A stretch of 64,000 bases of DNA from Couchioplanes caeruleus (GTDB lineage: Bacteria; Actinomycetota; Actinomycetes; Mycobacteriales; Micromonosporaceae). The notes beneath the pieces are model-generated. The model was not told the DNA's origin. It saw nothing but the letters and a program-made list of their open reading frames with translations, and did no database searches. Each line of letters opens with the position of its first letter. The first letter of the stretch is position 1. Positions 60,683-64,000 of this stretch are shown here, piece after piece. Location of the stretch: positions 5,456,001 through 5,520,000 of the forward strand of contig NZ_RJKL01000001.1 of assembly GCF_003751945.1 (NCBI RefSeq). The letters are read 5' to 3'. The position numbers and the translations under genes are program-made.

Positions 60683-61374
60683 TGCCCGTCCGCACGGATC
60701 CTCGCGTCGATCCGGCGCAGCGCCCGGTCGTACCGCTCCGGGCTGAAGTCGCGCACCTGCCACGGCACCACGCGCAAGTGCCACACGATCGCGCCGACGT
60801 CGTGGAAGGTCAGCGGCGGGCGCTCCTCGCGGACGTCGGTCACCTCGAGCCCAGCCCCCTCGAGGGCCGCGACCGCCGTCGCCGCCGTCCACGTCTGCAG
60901 GTACGGCGGGGGCGCGCCCAGCTCCGCGTTCAGATCCGCCAGGTCGTCGCTGCCCACCTGCTGCGTCAGCACAGTGCCACCCGGCCTCAGCAGCCGGGCG
61001 ATGTCCTCGGCCGGCAGCCGCCCGTGCCGGCTCAGCACGACGTCGAACTCCTCCTCGCCGCCGGGCAGCTCGGTGACCACCGAGACGCCGAACGGCGCGA
61101 GCCGGTCGCGAGCCACGGGAACGTTCGGCGTCCAGCTCTCCACCGCGACGGTGTGCGCCGGCAACGGCGCCAGCTCCGCGAGCAGCTCCCCACCGCCCGT
61201 GTCGAGGTCCAGCATGCTGCCGGCCCGGCGCACCGGCGGCCGGGCCAGCGCCGGGTACGACCACGACGGGTCGGAGCCGACCGCGCGCCCGTCGAGCCAG
61301 GCGAACTCCCAGCCCGTGACGGGCACGGCGGCGGCCTCACCCACGAGCTGGTCATAGAGCCCTCCGGAACGCAT
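60634..61374 (-). CDS. Class I SAM-dependent methyltransferase
   Basis: A 246-residue protein with the SAM-binding motif I SMLDLDTGGGELLAELAPLP near residue 55 (D-x-D-x-G-x-G), a following acidic VAVESWTPN, and motif-III-like LRPGGTVLTQQVG. The substrate is unknown; small-molecule O- or N-methylation is likely from length and lack of RNA motifs. It is divergent from the isochorismatase gene across 268 bases that contain a 23-bp tandem repeat. The ATG is at 61374. Confidence 0.83.
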   Translation of the reverse strand: MRSGGLYDQLVGEAAAVPVTGWEFAWLDGRAVGSDPSWSYPALARPPVRRAGSMLDLDTGGGELLAELAPLPAHTVAVESWTPNVPVARDRLAPFGVSVVTELPGGEEEFDVVLSRHGRLPAEDIARLLRPGGTVLTQQVGSDDLADLNAELGAPPPYLQTWTAATAVAALEGAGLEVTDVREERPPLTFHDVGAIVWHLRVVPWQVRDFSPERYDRALRRIDARIRADGHYTVTAHRFFVQASRS

Positions 61375-61445
61375 GCCGCGACCGTATCGGGGTGCGGGGT
61401 TCCGCGCGATCCGATCGCACCCCCCACTGCGGCCGCTGTCAGCAG

Positions 61446-61525
61446 GATCACGCCTGCGCTGCCCGGGCGATCACGCCTGTAGTGCCCGGGCGATCACGGC
61501 TGCGATGCCCGCGCGATCACCGCTC
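61446..61525. repeat. 23-bp tandem repeats containing GATCAC
   Basis: Units at 61446-61468, 61469-61491 and 61492-61514, with a partial fourth to about 61525, start GATCACGCCTG and share TGCCCGGGC. They lie in the divergent region between the methyltransferase and the isochorismatase genes. They may be a binding-site array or a minisatellite. Confidence 0.85.
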
Positions 61526-61642
61526 ATTCCTCCTCGGGCGGCGTCGCCGGACCACGCCGAGTACCGCGCGAATCGCGTCGGAGTTGTCGTACCCCCGGCA
61601 TAGTCTCGCGGGGATAGCGATCGACCAGCGCATGGAGGCCCC

Positions 61643-62209
61643 ATGACCACGCTTCCCGACCGTCCGAACACCGCCCTCGTCGTCATCGACGTGCAGAAGG
61701 GCGTCGTCGGCCAGGCCCACGACCGCGACAAGGTCGTCGCCAACATCGCCGCCCTCGTGGAGAAGGCCCGTGCCGCCGGCACCGAGATCGTCTGGGTCCA
61801 GCACAACAGCGACCAACTCCCCCGCGACAGCGACAACTGGCAATATGTGCCGGAGCTGGTGCGCCGTGATCCCGAGCCGGTCGTGCACAAGACCTACGGT
61901 GACTCTTTCGAGGAGACCGACCTGGAGTCGGTGCTCGCCGACCGCGGCATCGGCCGCCTGATCGTGGCGGGCGCCCAGACCGACGAGTGCATCCGGTCGA
62001 CGCTGCACGGCGCGCTCACCCGCGGCTACGACGTGACGCTGGTCGCCGACGCCCACACGACCGAGGACCTCTCCGAGTACGGCGCCCCGACGCCGGACAA
62101 GGTCATCGCCCACACCAACCTCTACTGGAAGTACCACAAGGCCCCCGGCCGGACGGCGGGCACGGTGGACACCGCGGAGATGGACTTCGCCGCGGCATCC
62201 CCGGCCTGA
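61643..62209 (+). CDS. Isochorismatase-family cysteine hydrolase
   Basis: A 188-residue protein with the Asp-Lys-Cys triad of this family: Asp16 in ALVVIDVQKGV, Lys83 in VVHKTYGDSF and Cys116 in GAQTDECIRSTLHGAL. Members include nicotinamidases, isochorismatases and N-carbamoyl-amine hydrolases; none of the substrate-specific motifs is decisive here. It is cytoplasmic. The ATG at 61643 has a GGAGG upstream. It stands alone, followed by a 311-base gap. Confidence 0.87.
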   Translation: MTTLPDRPNTALVVIDVQKGVVGQAHDRDKVVANIAALVEKARAAGTEIVWVQHNSDQLPRDSDNWQYVPELVRRDPEPVVHKTYGDSFEETDLESVLADRGIGRLIVAGAQTDECIRSTLHGALTRGYDVTLVADAHTTEDLSEYGAPTPDKVIAHTNLYWKYHKAPGRTAGTVDTAEMDFAAASPA

Positions 62210-62520
62210 CCCGGGGTCGCGCCCGCTCGATCGAGCAGGCGCCCGCGGAGCCGGCTGCCCGCGGCCGGGAGCGGGCCGGGACCCGAGAGGGGCCCGGTGC
62301 GGGCCTGGATCCGGGTGCGGGCTGGGGTCCGAGCGGCCCCGGGGGCTGGGCGCGGGCGCACAGGTCTACCTCCGAGGCAGGTCGGCCACGGTTTCGGTAC
62401 GACTTTCGTCCGATCGCGGGGGCGGGCAAACCCCGCTCCGCGGCGATGCGGCCGGGGCCGGCCGGACGGGATAGTCGTCTCATCGCGGGGATGGTCGCCG
62501 CGGAGACGAGGAGAGAGCCG
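62210..62520. other. GC-rich intergenic region
   Basis: It consists of GC-rich, low-complexity sequence (many GGGCC runs) that stays open in several frames without coding character. It should contain the end of the isochorismatase transcript and the promoter of the next gene. No element is recognised. Confidence 0.5.
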
Positions 62521-62904
62521 ATGAGGAACAACGTGGGCGTCATGGACGTCACCGACGATCTCGACCGGACGCTGCTCGCCGTCGCCGGTCCCGCCCGGTG
62601 GGTGGCCGGGCCCCGTGACGTGCTCGCCGAGGCCATCGCGGACCTGTCGTCCGCCCGGCCGTCCCCTCCCTCCGCCTCGACCCCGCCGGCTGTGGCGTCT
62701 CCGCTGGCCGGGGCGGCTGCGGCGCCTCCGCTGGCCGGGGCGGCTGCGGCGCCTCCGCTGGCCGGGGCCGCTGCGGCCGGGGGTGCGGCGTCGGCCGGAT
62801 CCGGTCAGGTGGTGGCCATCCTGACCGATCCCGCGGTGATCCGGATCGGGTGGCTCGCCGCGGGTATCTCGACCTTCTTCCTCGCCCTCGCCGCCCTCCT
62901 CTGA
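62521..62904 (+). CDS. Small tail-anchored protein with PLAGAAAAP repeats
   Basis: A 127-residue protein: N-terminal helical region (DVTDDLDRTLLAVAGPARWV, residues 8-45), a Pro/Ala-rich linker with three 9-residue PLAGAAAAP-type repeats, and a C-terminal membrane segment (IGWLAAGISTFFLALAALL) that ends the protein. This is the topology of a tail-anchored protein with a cytoplasmic head. The ATG at 62521 has GGAGAG upstream. No family is recognised. The NTPase gene that follows 72 bases later is in the same direction. Confidence 0.65.
   Translation: MRNNVGVMDVTDDLDRTLLAVAGPARWVAGPRDVLAEAIADLSSARPSPPSASTPPAVASPLAGAAAAPPLAGAAAAPPLAGAAAAGGAASAGSGQVVAILTDPAVIRIGWLAAGISTFFLALAALL
62701..62781. repeat. 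Three 27-bp tandem repeats inside the tail-anchored protein gene
   Basis: Units at 62701-62727, 62728-62754 and 62755-62781 start CCGCTGGCCGGGGC. The first two are identical and the third has diverged at its end. The period keeps the reading frame, so copy number can vary without breaking the protein. Confidence 0.85.
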
Positions 62905-62976
62905 CCCCTACCGGGGCAGCGCCTGCGGCGTTCTTCGCGACCGGGCGGCCCGGCGTGTGGCGGATACCATGGCGGG

Positions 62977-64000
62977 ATGCCCGTCCTTGCCGACCTAACC
63001 GCGGACGACAACGGACCGGGCGCGACGGCCGACGTCTGGGGAGACACCGAATTCCGCCGCCAGCTCCACAAAGGCGTGCCCCGCAACTATTGCCGGCCGC
63101 ACTTCTTGCACAGCGGCGACGACGACGGCTCTCACACTCTGCCGGCCGACATCGATGCCCTGGTCGAGGAGCTCACCCAGCACCGGCCGAAGACCTGGAT
63201 CATCACCGGCGGTCCGGGCAGCGGCAAGACGTCCATCGCCGCGGCGGTGGCGGCCGATCTACTCGATCGTGACACCGTGCCGGTCGTGCTGGACGCCCGG
63301 GTCTGGCCCACCGTGGACGCTTGCGCCGAGCTACGCGACGTGCTGCTGGCGCTGCGCCCGGACGAGATACCGGCGCCGCTGTGGAAGTCGCGGATCAAGC
63401 ACAAGCGGTGCGTCGTGATCATCGACGGCCTGAACGAGATCGCCCGGCAGTGGGGTGACACACCCGCCTGGCGGTTCGTGAAGTCCATCGTCGAGGGCGG
63501 CCACCCCTTTCCGGTGCTCGCCACGATGCGGCACTTCACGGACGAGCCGCAGGAGTCGCTGACCCGGCCGGTGAACCTCCTCGACCTGGCGCCGCTGACG
63601 GATGCCGAGGTCACCCGGTATCTCGCCGCCGTGGGGCTGGACGCCGGCGACCTGTTGCGCCTGCGCAGCCAGGACGACTTCGAGGATCTTTACTCGAATC
63701 CGCTTCTGCTTTCCCTGCTGGCCAACCTCCTCGGTCCGCAGTCGAACGGCAGCTCGGACCGTTTCCGTCGCGACGGTCACCGCCAAGGCGGCCAGGGCGC
63801 GGCGGGTGGCACGCCACCCACGGCGGGTGGCACGCCACCGTCCCGCGGCAGACTGCTGCTCCAGACCGTCCAGCGGGCGCGGCGGCACCGGCGGCTCTCC
63901 GCCGGCGAGCTGGAGATCGAGCGCGGCGGCCTGCAGCTCGAGTCGGTCATGGTCGCGGCGGCGTCGTGTGCCTTCGGGAACCCCGGAAGCGAAGGGCACT
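62977..64000 (+). CDS. NACHT-type STAND NTPase, 5' part (cut by window end)
   Basis: At least 341 residues are in the window and the gene runs off the end. The P-loop GGPGSGKTS is at residues 78-86 (WIITGGPGSGKTSIAAAVAA) and Walker B is CVVIIDGLNEIARQW with Asp150. These and the following LLDLAPLTDAEVTRYL and YSNPLLLSLLANLL are typical of NACHT-like STAND ATPases. The 75-residue N-terminus before the P-loop is short. The C-terminal sensor and any effector domain lie outside. Such proteins serve in signalling or phage defence; neither can be decided here. An alternative ATG at 62969 is out of frame. Confidence 0.82.
   Translation, partial: MPVLADLTADDNGPGATADVWGDTEFRRQLHKGVPRNYCRPHFLHSGDDDGSHTLPADIDALVEELTQHRPKTWIITGGPGSGKTSIAAAVAADLLDRDTVPVVLDARVWPTVDACAELRDVLLALRPDEIPAPLWKSRIKHKRCVVIIDGLNEIARQWGDTPAWRFVKSIVEGGHPFPVLATMRHFTDEPQESLTRPVNLLDLAPLTDAEVTRYLAAVGLDAGDLLRLRSQDDFEDLYSNPLLLSLLANLLGPQSNGSSDRFRRDGHRQGGQGAAGGTPPTAGGTPPSRGRLLLQTVQRARRHRRLSAGELEIERGGLQLESVMVAAASCAFGNPGSEGH
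63801..63839. repeat. 21-bp repeat with inverted-repeat cores inside the NTPase gene
   Basis: Two units (63801-63821 and 63822-63839, the second truncated) contain GGGTGGC-AC-GCCACC arms, each able to form a short hairpin. In frame they encode AGGTPPT and AGGTPPS. They form a loop insertion after the Walker B part. Confidence 0.7.

Overview
The window is high-GC DNA (GC-rich third codon positions, many GTG starts, very short gene spacing) typical of an actinomycete. The gene set suggests the Micromonosporaceae, most likely an Actinoplanes-like organism: an fdxA-dapC pair, a SigB/F/G-type sigma factor, DUF4407 and SIMPL proteins, secreted ChW, lectin and G5 proteins, and many soluble sensor kinases. 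The genus is an inference. I saw no tRNA, rRNA, insertion sequence, prophage or CRISPR array.

Layout. 1-2008: end of an ABC exporter operon. 2010-4467: GNAT acetyltransferase, ferredoxin FdxA and the aminotransferase DapC. 4471-5194: a tandem repeat and a secreted ChW protein. 5284-8637: stress block with a large catalase behind a SigB-type promoter, then a SigB-family sigma factor. 8701-13275: lipid kinase, coiled-coil protein, SIMPL protein, an unrecognised 439-aa protein and relics of two secreted-protein genes. 13319-18245: soluble two-component cluster and a DUF4407 membrane protein. 18494-22229: Cro/C1-type regulator, a perfect inverted repeat, a glutamine-rich protein and a subtilase-fold protein that has lost its catalytic Asp and Ser. 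22426-28638: TasA/camelysin-like protein with its SipW-like signal peptidase, a tandem glycine riboswitch in front of L-serine dehydratase, and two pairs of paralogous membrane-anchored proteins, one of them frameshifted.

29263-50560 is a polysaccharide or glycolipid locus. A leftward operon (38728 back to 29545) and a rightward operon (42260-49427) each carry GT2 and GT4 glycosyltransferases, a large GT-C-like membrane protein and a Wzx/MATE-like flippase. Between and beside them lie a GH16 glucanase, an L-type lectin and a TIM-barrel glycosidase-like protein. 50709-57214 is a signalling block: STAS protein, STAS-HATPase fusion, response regulator, GAF/PAS kinase, and EAL and EAL-HDOD proteins. 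57320-64000 holds secreted or membrane proteins, a GT2-like mini-protein, a methyltransferase, an isochorismatase-family hydrolase and the start of a NACHT-type NTPase cut by the window end.

The most unusual signal is regulatory. Three unlinked genes (TasA-like 22426, EAL 55891, mini-GT2 59998) share one promoter layout: three TTGAG-like half-sites exactly 11 bp apart, six bases, then GCCGAACT or a close variant. A fourth gene (EAL-HDOD 57214) has two such half-sites in the opposite orientation and a FliA-like element. This points to one regulator linking a fibre-like protein, c-di-GMP turnover and glycosylation. The XRE / Q-rich / pseudo-subtilase set is the second candidate for an undescribed system.
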